NCBI GenBank assembly: GCA_900553805.1
Contig: USEU01000005.1
Coordinates: forward strand, 1 to 50,581
Direction: 5' to 3'
DNA from: an uncultured Eubacteriales bacterium
GTDB lineage: Bacteria > Bacillota > Clostridia > Oscillospirales > Oscillospiraceae
Length of the DNA stretch: 50,581 bases
Below the pieces are notes generated by a model, which was not told where the DNA came from, made no database searches, and saw only the letters and a program-made list of their open reading frames with translations. The first letter of the stretch is position 1. Every line of letters starts with the position of its first letter. Position numbers and translations under genes: made by a program. Below are positions 36,798 to 44,391 of this stretch, one piece after another.

Positions 36798-37133
36798 TTA
36801 AGCCTTCTCGCTCACACCGATGGTGATGTGAGTGGTTCTCTTATTGATCCGAACGAAACCACGACGGGATGCGATACGGCCGCGCTTCAGGATGGGGCCG
36901 GGGTTTGCAACAACAGTGGAGACGTACAGGTTCTCAGCGTTCATTTCGTGATTGTGCTCGGCGTTTGCAACGGCGCTCTTCAGCAGCTTGGCCATGGGCT
37001 CACAGGCAGCCTTGGAGGTGTTGCTCAGGTACGCGGCAGCGGTCTTCACGTCCTGGCCCCGGATCATGTCGCAAACCAGCTTGACCTTACGGGGGGACAT
37101 GCGGACGTACTTAACATGTGCAAATGCTTCCAT
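36798..37133 (-). CDS. rplV: 50S ribosomal protein L22
   Basis: Tunnel-lining protein. The 111 residues contain [20 protein letters not shown] and the C-terminal hairpin [20 protein letters not shown] followed by RTTHITIGV. It lies 12 bases after rpsS with GGAGGTACG upstream. Confidence 0.97.
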   Translation of the reverse strand: MEAFAHVKYVRMSPRKVKLVCDMIRGQDVKTAAAYLSNTSKAACEPMAKLLKSAVANAEHNHEMNAENLYVSTVVANPGPILKRGRIASRRGFVRINKRTTHITIGVSEKA

Positions 37134-37145
37134 TTTCGTACCTCC

Positions 37146-37424
37146 TTACTTGGAATTTGCGGTCTTGCTGCCAGAGTGACCCCGGAAGGTTCTGGTAGGA
37201 ACGAACTCGCCCAGCTTGTGGCCGACCATATCCTCGGTGATATAGACGGGAACGTGCTTGCGGCCGTCATGGACAGCGATGGTGTGACCGACAAAGGAGG
37301 GGAAAATGGTGGAGGCTCTGGACCAGGTCTTGAGAACCTTCTTTTCACCGGCCTTGTTCAGCTCCTCAACGCGCTTATACAGCTCGGGAGCTACGAAAGG
37401 GCCCTTTTTGATACTTCTGCTCAT
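37146..37424 (-). CDS. rpsS: 30S ribosomal protein S19
   Basis: The 92 residues start [20 protein letters not shown] and contain [20 protein letters not shown] and [18 protein letters not shown], all diagnostic. It lies 12 bases after rplB. Confidence 0.98.
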   Translation of the reverse strand: MSRSIKKGPFVAPELYKRVEELNKAGEKKVLKTWSRASTIFPSFVGHTIAVHDGRKHVPVYITEDMVGHKLGEFVPTRTFRGHSGSKTANSK

Positions 37425-37436
37425 TTCATTTCCTCC

Positions 37437-38273
37437 TTACTTGCTGTTTCTGCGCTTGACAATGAACTTGTTGGTGCGGTTCTTTGTCTTACGAGTCTTG
37501 TAGCCCATCGCAGGCTTGCCCCAAGGAGTCACAGGACCGGGACGGCCAACAGGAGCGCGGCCCTCGCCGCCGCCGTGGGGATGGTCGTTGGGGTTCATGA
37601 CAGAGCCGCGGACGGTGGGACGGACGCCCATGTGGCGCTTGCGGCCGGCCTTGCCGATGTGGATGTTCTCATGATCCAGGTTGCCCACCTGACCGATGCA
37701 GGCGGTGCAGTTCATGCGAACGTAGCGGACCTCGCCGGAGGGCAGACGGACCTGAGCCAGCTCGCCTTCCTTGGCCATCAGCTGGGCAGCGCCGCCGGCG
37801 GCACGCACCAGCTGTGCGCCGTGGCCGGGCTGCAGCTCCACATTGTGGATCACAGTACCCACGGGGATGTTGGCGATGGGCAGGCAGTTGCCGGGCTTGA
37901 TGTCGGCAGCGGCGGAGGAGACCACCTGGTCGCCGGCCTTCAGGCCATAGGGAGCCAGGATGTAGCTCAGGGTCTCGTCCTCATACTTGATCAGGGCGAT
38001 GAACGCGGAGCGGTTGGGGTCATACTCGACGCGCTGCACAGTCGCGGGCATATCCAGCTTCTGGCGCTTGAAATCGATGACGCGGTACTTGCGCTTGTTG
38101 CCGCCGCCCCTGTGGCGGACGGTGATGTGACCGTAGGAGTTGCGACCTGCATTCTTCTTGAGGGTCTCAACCAGGCTACGCTCAGGTTTTGCCTTCTTGT
38201 CCACGCCGTCGAAAGCAGAAACAGTCATATTTCTGCGGGCCGGAGTGTAAGGCTTGAAAGATTTAATAGCCAT
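37437..38273 (-). CDS. rplB: 50S ribosomal protein L2
   Basis: Peptidyl-transferase-proximal protein. The 278 residues begin [20 protein letters not shown] and contain [20 protein letters not shown] and [20 protein letters not shown] including the conserved His. Length is normal. It is 29 bases from rplW. Confidence 0.98.
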   Translation of the reverse strand: MAIKSFKPYTPARRNMTVSAFDGVDKKAKPERSLVETLKKNAGRNSYGHITVRHRGGGNKRKYRVIDFKRQKLDMPATVQRVEYDPNRSAFIALIKYEDETLSYILAPYGLKAGDQVVSSAAADIKPGNCLPIANIPVGTVIHNVELQPGHGAQLVRAAGGAAQLMAKEGELAQVRLPSGEVRYVRMNCTACIGQVGNLDHENIHIGKAGRKRHMGVRPTVRGSVMNPNDHPHGGGEGRAPVGRPGPVTPWGKPAMGYKTRKTKNRTNKFIVKRRNSK

Positions 38274-38302
38274 TTGCGTTTCTCTCCTTTTTGAGATTTG
38301 GT

Positions 38303-38599
38303 TTAGACCATACCCTCGAAGAACTCGATGGTCTTGGAGTCAGCAGTCAGAGTGACGATTGCCTTCTTGTACTCGGCGCGCTTGCCGACAGGATAAGCGC
38401 CGGTGCGCTTGACCTTGCCCTGCATGCGGACGGTGTTGACCTTGGCGACCTTGACGCCGAAGATCTGCTCCACAGCGGCCTTGATTTCGGTCTTGTTGGA
38501 TTCCACGTCGACCATGAAGACGTACTTCTTATCGCCCACAGCCTCCATGGACTGCTCGGTGATAACGGGTCTTCTGATGATATCGTAAACGTTCTTCAT
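38303..38599 (-). CDS. rplW: 50S ribosomal protein L23
   Basis: Tunnel-exit docking protein for trigger factor and SRP. The 98 residues contain [36 protein letters not shown] and [16 protein letters not shown]. The start overlaps the rplD stop by 1 base. Confidence 0.97.
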   Translation of the reverse strand: MKNVYDIIRRPVITEQSMEAVGDKKYVFMVDVESNKTEIKAAVEQIFGVKVAKVNTVRMQGKVKRTGAYPVGKRAEYKKAIVTLTADSKTIEFFEGMV

Positions 38600-39219
38600 T
38601 AGGCGAATACCTCCACGATCTTGGCCAGGGAAGCCTGATCGACAACCAGCTTGTCGGCGTGCAGCACGTCGTACACGTTCAGCAGGTTGGCGAAGGTGAC
38701 CTGGCAGCCGGCGATGTTGCGGCCGGACTTCACAACGTTCTGATCGACCTCAGCGGTGACCACCAGAGTCTTGGTGGAGCAGCCGACGGCGTTCAGGAAC
38801 GCGGCGAATTCCTTGGTCTTGGGAGCAGCCATCTTGATGGCGTCGATGACGACCACGGACTGCTCGGAGGCCTTGGCGCTCAGGACGCTCTTCAGAGCCA
38901 GGCGCTTGGCCTTCTTGTTCAGGCAATAGCTGTAATCGCGGGGCTTGGGAGCGAACACGATACCGCCATGGGTCCACTGAGGCGCGCGGGTGCTGCCCTG
39001 ACGGGCGCGGCCGGTGCCCTTCTGACGCCAGGGCTTGCGGCCGCCGCCGGAAACCTCAGCGCGGGTCAGAGCGCTCTGCGTGCCCTGACGCTTGTTGGCC
39101 AGATGATTCTTGACTGCGTCGTGAACGACGGCAGCGTTAGGCTCAATGCCGAACACAGCTTCGGGCAGTTCGATCTCGCCAACCTGCTTGCCAGCCATAT
39201 TGTAAACTTTCGTAAGCAT
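38599..39219 (-). CDS. rplD: 50S ribosomal protein L4
   Basis: Tunnel-constriction protein; in some bacteria it represses the S10 operon. The 206 residues contain [20 protein letters not shown], the [19 protein letters not shown] loop reaching the tunnel and the C-terminal [16 protein letters not shown]. It lies 19 bases after rplC. Confidence 0.98.
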   Translation of the reverse strand: MLTKVYNMAGKQVGEIELPEAVFGIEPNAAVVHDAVKNHLANKRQGTQSALTRAEVSGGGRKPWRQKGTGRARQGSTRAPQWTHGGIVFAPKPRDYSYCLNKKAKRLALKSVLSAKASEQSVVVIDAIKMAAPKTKEFAAFLNAVGCSTKTLVVTAEVDQNVVKSGRNIAGCQVTFANLLNVYDVLHADKLVVDQASLAKIVEVFA

Positions 39220-39238
39220 GATTTAAGATCTCCTTTCC

Positions 39239-39958
39239 TTAGCCTCTTGCGGAAGCCTTCTGGGGATTTCTGCCGGAAGCCTTCTGCGGGTTCTTGCTGA
39301 TGCCGGTCTCGATGTTCTTGACCTTGAAGTTCTTCACGGTGTTGCGCAGGTACACCAGGCCGCCCTTGGGGCCGGGGATGGCGCCGCGGACAACGATCAT
39401 GTTCAGCTCAGCGTCCACTTTCACGATGTCCAGATTCTCGATGGTGACCTGGGTGCAGCCCATCTGGCCTGCGCCGATCTTGCCCGGGAAAATGCGGGAC
39501 TGGTGAGAGGAAGCGCCCATGGAGCCTGCATGACGGTGGACAGGGCCGCCGCCGTGAGTCATGGGAGTACGGCCTGCGCCATAGCGCTTGACAACGCCCT
39601 GGTAGCCGTGGCCCTTGGTGATGCCGGTCACGTCGATCTTGTCGCCGGCAGCGAAGGTGTCAGCCTTCACCTCGTCGCCGACGTTCATGTCGGCAGCGCC
39701 GTCCAGCTTGAACTCCTTCAGGTACTTCTTGGGGGCGACGCCAGCCTTCTTCAGGTGGCCTGCCTCCGGCTTGGTCAGCTTGGACTCCTTGACATCACCG
39801 AAGCCCAGCTGGACGGCTACGTAGCCGTCGGTCTCGACGGTCTTCTTCTGAGTGACGACGCAGGGACCTGCTTCCACAACGGTAACAGGAATCACCTTGC
39901 CGCTCTCATCGAAGATCTGGGTCATGCCCACTTTTTTGCCGATGATTGCTTTCTGCAT
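39239..39958 (-). CDS. rplC: 50S ribosomal protein L3 with repeated C-terminal tail
   Basis: Early assembly protein of the 50S. The 239 residues begin [20 protein letters not shown] and contain [20 protein letters not shown] and [20 protein letters not shown]. The last about 25 residues carry a tandem repeat [17 protein letters not shown] beyond the usual L3 end (about 210 residues). It lies 115 bases after rpsJ, a longer gap than most in the operon. Confidence 0.97.
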   Translation of the reverse strand: MQKAIIGKKVGMTQIFDESGKVIPVTVVEAGPCVVTQKKTVETDGYVAVQLGFGDVKESKLTKPEAGHLKKAGVAPKKYLKEFKLDGAADMNVGDEVKADTFAAGDKIDVTGITKGHGYQGVVKRYGAGRTPMTHGGGPVHRHAGSMGASSHQSRIFPGKIGAGQMGCTQVTIENLDIVKVDAELNMIVVRGAIPGPKGGLVYLRNTVKNFKVKNIETGISKNPQKASGRNPQKASARG

Positions 39959-40073
39959 TTTTTGGTTCTCCTTTTGATTAGGTTATTGGTTGACTTCTGC
40001 ATTGGGAACAGGAGCCAACATGACCCGTCCGCCCGATGCCAGACAGTGCGGGCAGCGGCGTCTCCTTGGGGGA

Positions 40074-40388
40074 TTACGCCTGCTTTATCTCTATCTCAAC
40101 ACCAGCGGGAAGGTCCAGGCTCATCAGAGCCTCGATGGTCTTCTGGTTGGGGTTGAGGATATCGATCAGTCTCTTGTGGGTTCTGCGCTCGAACTGCTCA
40201 CGGCTGTCCTTGTACTTATGAACAGCGCGAAGGATGGTGACGACCTCCTTCTTGGTGGGCAGGGGGATGGGGCCGGAAACCTGGGCGCCGTTGCGCTTGG
40301 CGGTCTCCACGATCTTTGCAGCGCTGGAGTCGATCAGCTGGTGATCGTAGGCCTTCAGCCGGATGCGGATCATTTGCTGGTTTGCCAT
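40074..40388 (-). CDS. rpsJ: 30S ribosomal protein S10
   Basis: First gene of the superoperon. It is also the transcription antitermination factor NusE. The 104 residues begin [20 protein letters not shown] and contain [36 protein letters not shown] and [13 protein letters not shown]. Start 40388 is preceded by AAGGAGGAAAAAC; an upstream in-frame extension to 40514 lies in the leader and is not coding. Confidence 0.98.
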   Translation of the reverse strand: MANQQMIRIRLKAYDHQLIDSSAAKIVETAKRNGAQVSGPIPLPTKKEVVTILRAVHKYKDSREQFERRTHKRLIDILNPNQKTIEALMSLDLPAGVEIEIKQA

Positions 40389-40653
40389 GTTTGTTTTTCC
40401 TCCTTGATGTGACGTACTCAGTTGTGAGATGGCTGGGTACGGTCGAACTCTTCTGTCCGCGCCTCCGTGCGTATCATTCCGGGGCATGAAAATTGGCCGA
40501 CAAGCGCCGACCATTCCTCACGCCCGGCGATATACGCCAGCGCAGTGAAGCGTTCAGCCGCCCGATGACCGGACATACTCCGCAGAAGTTACCGTTTTTC
40601 AACGCAATCTCCTGCATCATCGCATTGCACGCAGAGTCTTCCCCAAAACGTGC
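40389..40653 (-). other. Long 5' leader of the S10 operon
   Basis: About 265 bases lie between the predicted start of transcription (near 40653) and the rpsJ start. No ORF with a credible ribosome site was found. The L4-dependent S10 leader is known from gamma-proteobacteria only, so control by a ribosomal protein here is possible but unproven. Confidence 0.55.
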
Positions 40654-40659
40654 GGGACT

Positions 40660-40688
40660 ATGATACCATTTCGCGGCTGAAATGTCAA
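40660..40688 (-). promoter_or_regulatory. S10-spc-alpha superoperon promoter
   Basis: On the minus strand a perfect -35 TTGACA (40688-40683) and -10 TATCAT (40665-40660) are separated by 17 bp. It is the only strong promoter found upstream of the 32 genes from rpsJ to rplQ. Confidence 0.9.
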
Positions 40689-40802
40689 GCATTATTTCAG
40701 GATTTTTTACAAAGTTTTGCCCCGATTTTCGTAGATATCAGAGAATTTTATTTTCATCCGCATATACATAATCATGCATGGTTTATGCGGTAAATATGGA
40801 TA

Positions 40803-40852
40803 TAGAAAAACCGTGTCGGCCGGACCCATCGACGCCGGACTACACGGTTTTC
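40803..40852 (-). terminator. Terminator of the ribbon-helix-helix gene, overlapping its 3' end
   Basis: AAAACCGTGT-x-GTCCGGC pairs with GTCCGGC-x-ACACGGTTTT over 17 bp with one bulge each side, followed on the minus strand by TTTTTCT. The stem covers the last four codons of the small gene. Confidence 0.88.
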
Positions 40853-41040
40853 TCTTCCTCATTTTCATTCATTTTTTCCGCAATGGCATCGCAGATGAAC
40901 CGATTCAGGCTCTTTCCCTGGCTGGCGGCAAACTCTTTTATCATCCTGCGCTGCCCTTTCTTGACGATCACATTGATCCGATCATAGGCTTTTTTATTGT
41001 ATCTGGCGGTCGCTTCTTTCTGTGCATCTGTATATTTCAT
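40840..41040 (-). CDS. Ribbon-helix-helix (Arc-like) DNA-binding protein
   Basis: 66 residues. The N-terminal stretch TDAQKEATARYNKKAYDRIN leads into a beta strand (INVIVKKG) and two helices (RRMIKEFAASQGKSLNRFIC and DAIAEKMNEN), the Arc/CopG-type ribbon-helix-helix pattern. GGAGGTG lies 6 bases before the ATG, and a terminator overlaps the end, so it is a single-gene unit. Such proteins are repressors or antitoxins. No toxin gene is adjacent, so a stand-alone repressor is more likely. The inverted repeat at 41088-41144 upstream is a candidate operator. Confidence 0.82.
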   Translation of the reverse strand: MKYTDAQKEATARYNKKAYDRINVIVKKGQRRMIKEFAASQGKSLNRFICDAIAEKMNENEEEKTV

Positions 41041-41087
41041 CTCGCACCTCCACCACTGTATACTAACGTACGTATATGGAAATGCAT

Positions 41088-41144
41088 ATAATTACTCATG
41101 TATATTTTTGTCATAACTGTCAATTGATATCATTGAGTAATTAT
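41088..41144. promoter_or_regulatory. Candidate operator of the ribbon-helix-helix protein
   Basis: A perfect 11-bp inverted repeat, ATAATTACTCA (41088-41098) and TGAGTAATTAT (41134-41144), lies between the ribbon-helix-helix gene and the divergent promoter at 41124-41152. A nearly symmetric TCAATTGATATCATTGA lies between. The spacing and overlap with the promoter spacer fit repression of both directions. Binding is inferred. Confidence 0.45.
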
Positions 41145-41152
41145 ATTATGAT
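41124..41152 (+). promoter_or_regulatory. Promoter reading into the family B element and microprotein gene
   Basis: TTGATA (41124-41129) and TATGAT (41147-41152) are separated by 17 bp. Transcription would start near 41159, about 11 bases before the palindromic element, and continue to the 51-residue ORF at 41368. Confidence 0.65.
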
Positions 41153-41169
41153 TTGCAGTATCACTCTAA

Positions 41170-41330
41170 GGAAGCTCTGATTCAATCGGCAAGAGCTGAC
41201 AGCGAGAGATTTTTCGACCAATCGAGGTATCGAAAGCGGCGGAATACTGTATGTATTTCCCGTTTTCGGTACCGAAGTGTGGGCGAGAAAGATCCGCTGC
41301 TCAGCCGCAGACGATTTATTCGGAGGTTCC
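41170..41330. repeat. 161-bp palindromic element, family B, copy 1
   Basis: Terminal inverted repeats GGAAGCTCTGATTCAATC and (complement of the right end) GGAACCTCTGAATAAATC. A 4-bp duplication CTAA flanks both ends (41166-41169 and 41331-41334). The centre holds the hairpin tip GGAATAC-TGTAT-GTATTTCC at offsets 71-89. It matches copy 2 (46498-46658) with only six differences, all in the last 50 bases. The ends resemble those I recall for IS5 (GGAAGGTGCGAATAAG), and CTAA fits the YTAR target of that group. It lies in the leader of the downstream microprotein gene. Confidence 0.88.
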
Positions 41331-41367
41331 CTAAGTTAGGCTTGGCCCGCACGGAAGGGAGGTCCAC

Positions 41368-41523
41368 ATGAAACGGATCCTGCGCTCCTTTGGGATCGCT
41401 CTGCTGCTTTTGGCCATCTGCTTTTCCCTGATCTCCATCCTCTCCGGCGGCTTCTGCCAGGATGCCAGCGCCATTGCGGGGAAGCAGGTCCCCGGCTTCC
41501 AGAGCACCGCCTGTAAAAGATAA
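41368..41523 (+). CDS. 51-residue membrane or secreted microprotein, unknown function
   Basis: Begins MKRILRSFGIALLLLAICFS, continues through a hydrophobic segment to ISILSGGFCQDASAI and ends STACKR. Residues about 8-27 form a signal or membrane anchor, and the rest contains two Cys. GGGAGG lies 7 bases upstream of ATG 41368, and a strong terminator begins inside the stop codon. The gene therefore has promoter, ribosome site and terminator of its own. No family was recognised. The hydrophilic tail is only about 25 residues. Confidence 0.7.
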   Translation: MKRILRSFGIALLLLAICFSLISILSGGFCQDASAIAGKQVPGFQSTACKR

Positions 41524-41573
41524 GCGTACCGATGTCCCGGCGCGGGCTGGGAGGGTCGGTACGCTTTATTATT
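41522..41573 (+). terminator. Terminator of the microprotein gene
   Basis: AAGCGTACCGA (41522-41532) and TCGGTACGCTT (41556-41566) form a perfect 11-bp stem followed by TATTATT. Confidence 0.85.
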
Positions 41574-41618
41574 GATACCCGTTCTTTAGGAATTAAAAAT
41601 AGATTAAACTTTGCGGTG

Positions 41619-41647
41619 TTGATTTTCAGGGCCGCATATCGTATATT
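41619..41647 (+). promoter_or_regulatory. Promoter of the redox cassette
   Basis: TTGATT (41619-41624) and TATATT (41642-41647) are separated by 17 bp, 33 bases before the ATG of the chagasin-thioredoxin gene. Confidence 0.75.
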
Positions 41648-41680
41648 GGACGGGAAAACCAACCCCAAGGAGAATTTGCT

Positions 41681-42715
41681 ATGAAACGTTTACTCTGTAT
41701 GATCCTCACCCTTGCCCTGCTGTCCGCCCCGGCGGCGCTGGCCGATTACGAGGGAGAACCCCAGCGGTGCGTGGAGCTGTCACTGGCCTGCAATCCCAGC
41801 ACCGGCTATGAATGGATGGTCAGCACCAGCGATGAGAACATTGCATATGTGGATGATCTCGGCACTGCCACCGCCGAGGAGGATCCCTATCTGGTGGGCG
41901 CTCCCGCCACACGGAATTTCCGCATTGCCGGTGCGGCGGCAGGAAGCGCGGAGATCACCTTGTCCTACCTGCGCCCCTGGGAGAGTGTGCAGCCGCTGTA
42001 TCGGTTCACCATCCCCGTCACCGTGGATGAGGGGCTGAATGTGACCACCGGCAGCGAAATCACTCTGCCCGGCTCCTGGAACGCGGAGGCCGAAGTTGGC
42101 GATATTCTGCAAATCGAAGCCCAGCAGAGCGAGGACGCGGATACGCGCTTCACCCTGACCGCCCTGGCGGAGGGGATGGAGACCGTCCGCTTCTCCCCCG
42201 CCGACCCGGAAGACGGCACGCTGCTCTCTTACTCCATTTTCTCCGATGGCGAGAACCTGTACGTTACCGATATCAGCCTCCGCTGGCAGGAGCAGGACAC
42301 GCCCTTTGCCCCGGAATTCCTGTTCAGCACCACAGACTTTGAGGGCAACGAAGTCACCGAGCAGCTTTTTGCGGGCCACAAGCTGACCATCCTGAATTTC
42401 TGGGAGCCCTGGTGCGGCCCCTGTGTCAGCGAAATGCCTGACCTGCAAAGGCTCAGCCAGGAATACGTCGGCAAGGGCGTGCAGGTCATCGGCGTGTTCG
42501 CCACGCCGAACGCCGACGAGGAGGTGCAGGCCGTGCTGGACAAAACCGGCGTCACCTACCCCATTCTGCGCTACACCAGCGAATTTGATTTCCTGCAAAC
42601 CGGCTATGTGCCCACCACCGTCATCATCGGCAGCTCCGGCAATATCCTGACGGAGCCATTCTCCGGCGCGATGGACTATGACGGCTGGACGGCGCTGATC
42701 GAGGGCCTGCTATGA
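41681..42715 (+). CDS. Secreted chagasin-like (I42) plus thioredoxin-like fusion protein
   Basis: 344 residues with a Sec signal peptide (cleavage near ALA|DYE, residue 21). Residues about 28-115 carry all three loops of the chagasin-type cysteine protease inhibitor family I42: NPSTGYEW (38-45), GAPATRNF (73-80) and RPWE (98-101). A beta-rich linker follows. Residues about 210-344 form a TlpA/ResA-type thioredoxin domain with the redox motif CGPC (C245, C248) in NFWEPWCGPCVSEMP and a cis-Pro region (GYVPTTVII). The protein therefore probably acts outside the membrane on protein thiols, and may also inhibit papain-like proteases. AAGGAG supports the start. Its stop overlaps the ATG of the CXXC microprotein, so the three redox genes are co-expressed. 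The combined role is inference. Confidence 0.88.
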   Translation: MKRLLCMILTLALLSAPAALADYEGEPQRCVELSLACNPSTGYEWMVSTSDENIAYVDDLGTATAEEDPYLVGAPATRNFRIAGAAAGSAEITLSYLRPWESVQPLYRFTIPVTVDEGLNVTTGSEITLPGSWNAEAEVGDILQIEAQQSEDADTRFTLTALAEGMETVRFSPADPEDGTLLSYSIFSDGENLYVTDISLRWQEQDTPFAPEFLFSTTDFEGNEVTEQLFAGHKLTILNFWEPWCGPCVSEMPDLQRLSQEYVGKGVQVIGVFATPNADEEVQAVLDKTGVTYPILRYTSEFDFLQTGYVPTTVIIGSSGNILTEPFSGAMDYDGWTALIEGLL

Positions 42716-42849
42716 AAAAGAACCTTCCCGCCGCTGTGACCCTGGCCCTGGCTGCCGTGCTGATCATCATCGGCGTCGCGCAGCAGCAGCCTGCACAGGT
42801 GCTGGCCAAGGCGATCCGGGTATGCATGGAGTGTGTGGGCATTGGATAA
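42712..42849 (+). CDS. CXXC-motif microprotein (CD1871A-like)
   Basis: 45 residues: an N-terminal hydrophobic helix (MKKNLPAAVTLALAAVLIII) followed by a short tail ending IRVCMECVGIG with a CMEC motif. This matches the small CD1871A-type CXXC proteins of Clostridia, which I recall occurring next to 4Fe-4S membrane proteins. It overlaps the thioredoxin gene by 4 bases (ATGA) and the next gene by a few bases. It could carry electrons or thiols between the membrane ferredoxin and the thioredoxin; this is inference. Confidence 0.8.
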   Translation: MKKNLPAAVTLALAAVLIIIGVAQQQPAQVLAKAIRVCMECVGIG

Positions 42850-43663
42850 AAAACGCTTTGGCATCCAGGCCCTGGCCGCGCTGCTGCACAACGCCAACCT
42901 CAAGGGCTTCTTTACCGGGAATATCTACCAGGGGCCGCTCAAAAGCGTCTGTGTGCCCGGCCTGAACTGCTATTCCTGCCCCGGCGCGGTGGGGGCCTGC
43001 CCCATTGGGTCGCTGCAAAGCTTTCTCTCCGGGCTGCGGATTCGGATACCTTATTATATTGTAGGACTGCTGCTGTTTTTCGGTGCGGTGCTGGGGCGGG
43101 CCGTATGCGGCTTTCTGTGCCCCTTTGGGTTTCTTCAGGAGCTGCTGAATAAAATTCCCGGCGTGCCCAAGCGGGATCACTTCCGGCTGGACAGGCCGCT
43201 GCGCAGGCTGAAATATGCCGTTCTGGTGCTGCTGGTGGCGGTTCTTCCGCTGCTGTATCCCCTGACGCCCTTCTTCTGCAAGTACCTCTGCCCCTCCGGC
43301 ACCCTGGCGGGGATCCTGCTGGCCGCTCGGGACAGCATGGTGCGCGCCCAGCTGGGAGGCATTTTCCTGTGGAAGTTCTTTGTGCTGCTCTGGGTCGCGG
43401 CGGCCTGCCTGGTAATCTACCGGCCCTTCTGCAAATATCTGTGCCCGCTGGGGGCAATTTACGGCCTGTTCAACCGATTCGCCCTGTACCGCACCCACCT
43501 GGACGCAGACAAGTGCATTCACTGCGGGGCCTGTGCCAAGGCCTGCCGGATGTGCGTCGACCCCAGCAAAACGCCCAACAGCGCCGAATGCATCCGCTGC
43601 GGCGACTGCGCCAGAGCCTGCCCCGCCGGTGCCCTGCACATGGGACTGCGCCGCAAACAGTAA
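42842..43663 (+). CDS. 4Fe-4S membrane protein (NapH/NosR-like)
   Basis: About 273 residues with four to five membrane segments, CVPGLNCYSCPGAVGACPIG near residue 37, paired CPFG and CKYLCPSG/CKYLCPLG motifs, and two C-terminal ferredoxin-like clusters (CIHCGACAKAC and CIRCGDCARACPAGA). It is likely an electron-transfer protein that passes electrons across the membrane. I favour TTG 42842 (product starts MDKKRFGIQ), which has GGAG about 10 bases upstream. GTG at 42833 would add three residues but is too close to that site. The start overlaps the CXXC microprotein gene, so it is coupled to it. Confidence 0.88.
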   Translation: MDKKRFGIQALAALLHNANLKGFFTGNIYQGPLKSVCVPGLNCYSCPGAVGACPIGSLQSFLSGLRIRIPYYIVGLLLFFGAVLGRAVCGFLCPFGFLQELLNKIPGVPKRDHFRLDRPLRRLKYAVLVLLVAVLPLLYPLTPFFCKYLCPSGTLAGILLAARDSMVRAQLGGIFLWKFFVLLWVAAACLVIYRPFCKYLCPLGAIYGLFNRFALYRTHLDADKCIHCGACAKACRMCVDPSKTPNSAECIRCGDCARACPAGALHMGLRRKQ

Positions 43664-43679
43664 TGGTCGTTTGTACAAG

Positions 43680-43840
43680 GGCAACACCGCACAATTTGGC
43701 AAGAAGCCCCAGCCTGGATTTTTGGCTCAATTCAAAGTTTGGGAAACGAAGGAATACTGTATGTATTTCTCGTTTTTCAAACTGAAGAAGTGGGGCAAAA
43801 AGACGGCTGCGGCTCGCAGACATAATTGTGCGGTGTTGCC
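43680..43840. repeat. 161-bp palindromic element, family A
   Basis: Perfect 17-bp terminal inverted repeats, GGCAACACCGCACAATT and its complement (43824-43840). A 4-bp duplication CAAG flanks both ends (43676-43679 and 43841-43844). The central hairpin is AGTTTGGGAAACGA...GGAATAC-TGTAT-GTATTTC...CGTTTTTCAAACT. The same 19-base core as family B lies at the same offset (71). It lies in the 3' region between the 4Fe-4S gene and the following terminator. Bases 1-55 of the window are a second copy. Confidence 0.88.
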
Positions 43841-43841
43841 C

Positions 43842-43898
43842 AAGAAAAAGCTGCAATGCGAGCTGCCCAAAGGGCACGCTGACATTGCAGTCTTTTTC
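43842..43898. terminator. Bidirectional terminator between redox cassette and ispF
   Basis: CTGCAATGCGAGCTGCCC (43851-43868) pairs with GGGCACGCTGACATTGCAG (43872-43890) with a few mismatches. T-rich runs follow on both strands (TCTTTTTCTC on plus, CTTTTTCTT on minus). It serves the converging 4Fe-4S gene and ispF. Confidence 0.88.
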
Positions 43899-43914
43899 TC
43901 TCAAGGAAATAGTA

Positions 43915-44391
43915 TTAGACGGCTTCCTCCAGCAGGCACACCGCGTGGCAGGACATGCCCTCGCCGGTGCCGGTGAAGCCCAGATGCTCCTCGGTGGTGG
44001 CCTTCACATTCACCTGGCCGACCCCGATGCCCAGAGCGGCGGCAATGTTTTCCGCCATGGCGGGGATGTAGTCCTTCAGCTTAGGCTTCTGGGCAATCAT
44101 GGTCACGTCGATGTTGCCCACCCGGTAACCGGCGGCGGTGAGCTTTCGCCCCACGATCTTCAGCAGCTCCAGGGAATTTGCGCCCTTGTAGGCCGGGTCG
44201 GTATCCGGGAAATGGTAGCCGATATCCCGCAGGGCGGCAGCGCCCAGCAGGGCGTCCATCACCGCGTGGAGCAGTACGTCCGCATCCGAATGTCCATCCA
44301 GGCCAAGGGCATAGGGGATCTTGACCCCGCCCAGGATCAGGTCCCGGCCCGGTACCAGGCGATGCACATCATAGCCATGTCCGATTCTCAT
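43915..44391 (-). CDS. ispF: 2-C-methyl-D-erythritol 2,4-cyclodiphosphate synthase
   Basis: Fifth enzyme of the MEP isoprenoid pathway. The 158 residues contain the metal-binding [12 protein letters not shown] (D8, H10), [20 protein letters not shown], and [12 protein letters not shown], with a C-terminal [16 protein letters not shown] substrate loop. Length is typical. The start overlaps the ispD stop by 4 bases. It is the last gene of murD-ispD-ispF. Confidence 0.97.
   Translation of the reverse strand: MRIGHGYDVHRLVPGRDLILGGVKIPYALGLDGHSDADVLLHAVMDALLGAAALRDIGYHFPDTDPAYKGANSLELLKIVGRKLTAAGYRVGNIDVTMIAQKPKLKDYIPAMAENIAAALGIGVGQVNVKATTEEHLGFTGTGEGMSCHAVCLLEEAV

Noticed and set aside
40474..40692. 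Short minus-strand frame inside the S10 leader
   Set aside because: It overlaps the promoter, has no ribosome site and its product shows no recognisable features; the leader is better read as untranslated.
40758..40790. CCGCATA...TATGCGG hairpin near the RHH terminator
   Set aside because: Short stem with a long loop and no T-run; most likely fortuitous in AT-rich sequence.
40840..41040. Toxin-antitoxin pair centred on the ribbon-helix-helix protein
   Set aside because: No adjacent RelE/HicA/MazF-like toxin gene is present; the gene is terminated on its own. A stand-alone regulator is more likely, though the nearby 51-residue peptide keeps a peptide-toxin link possible.
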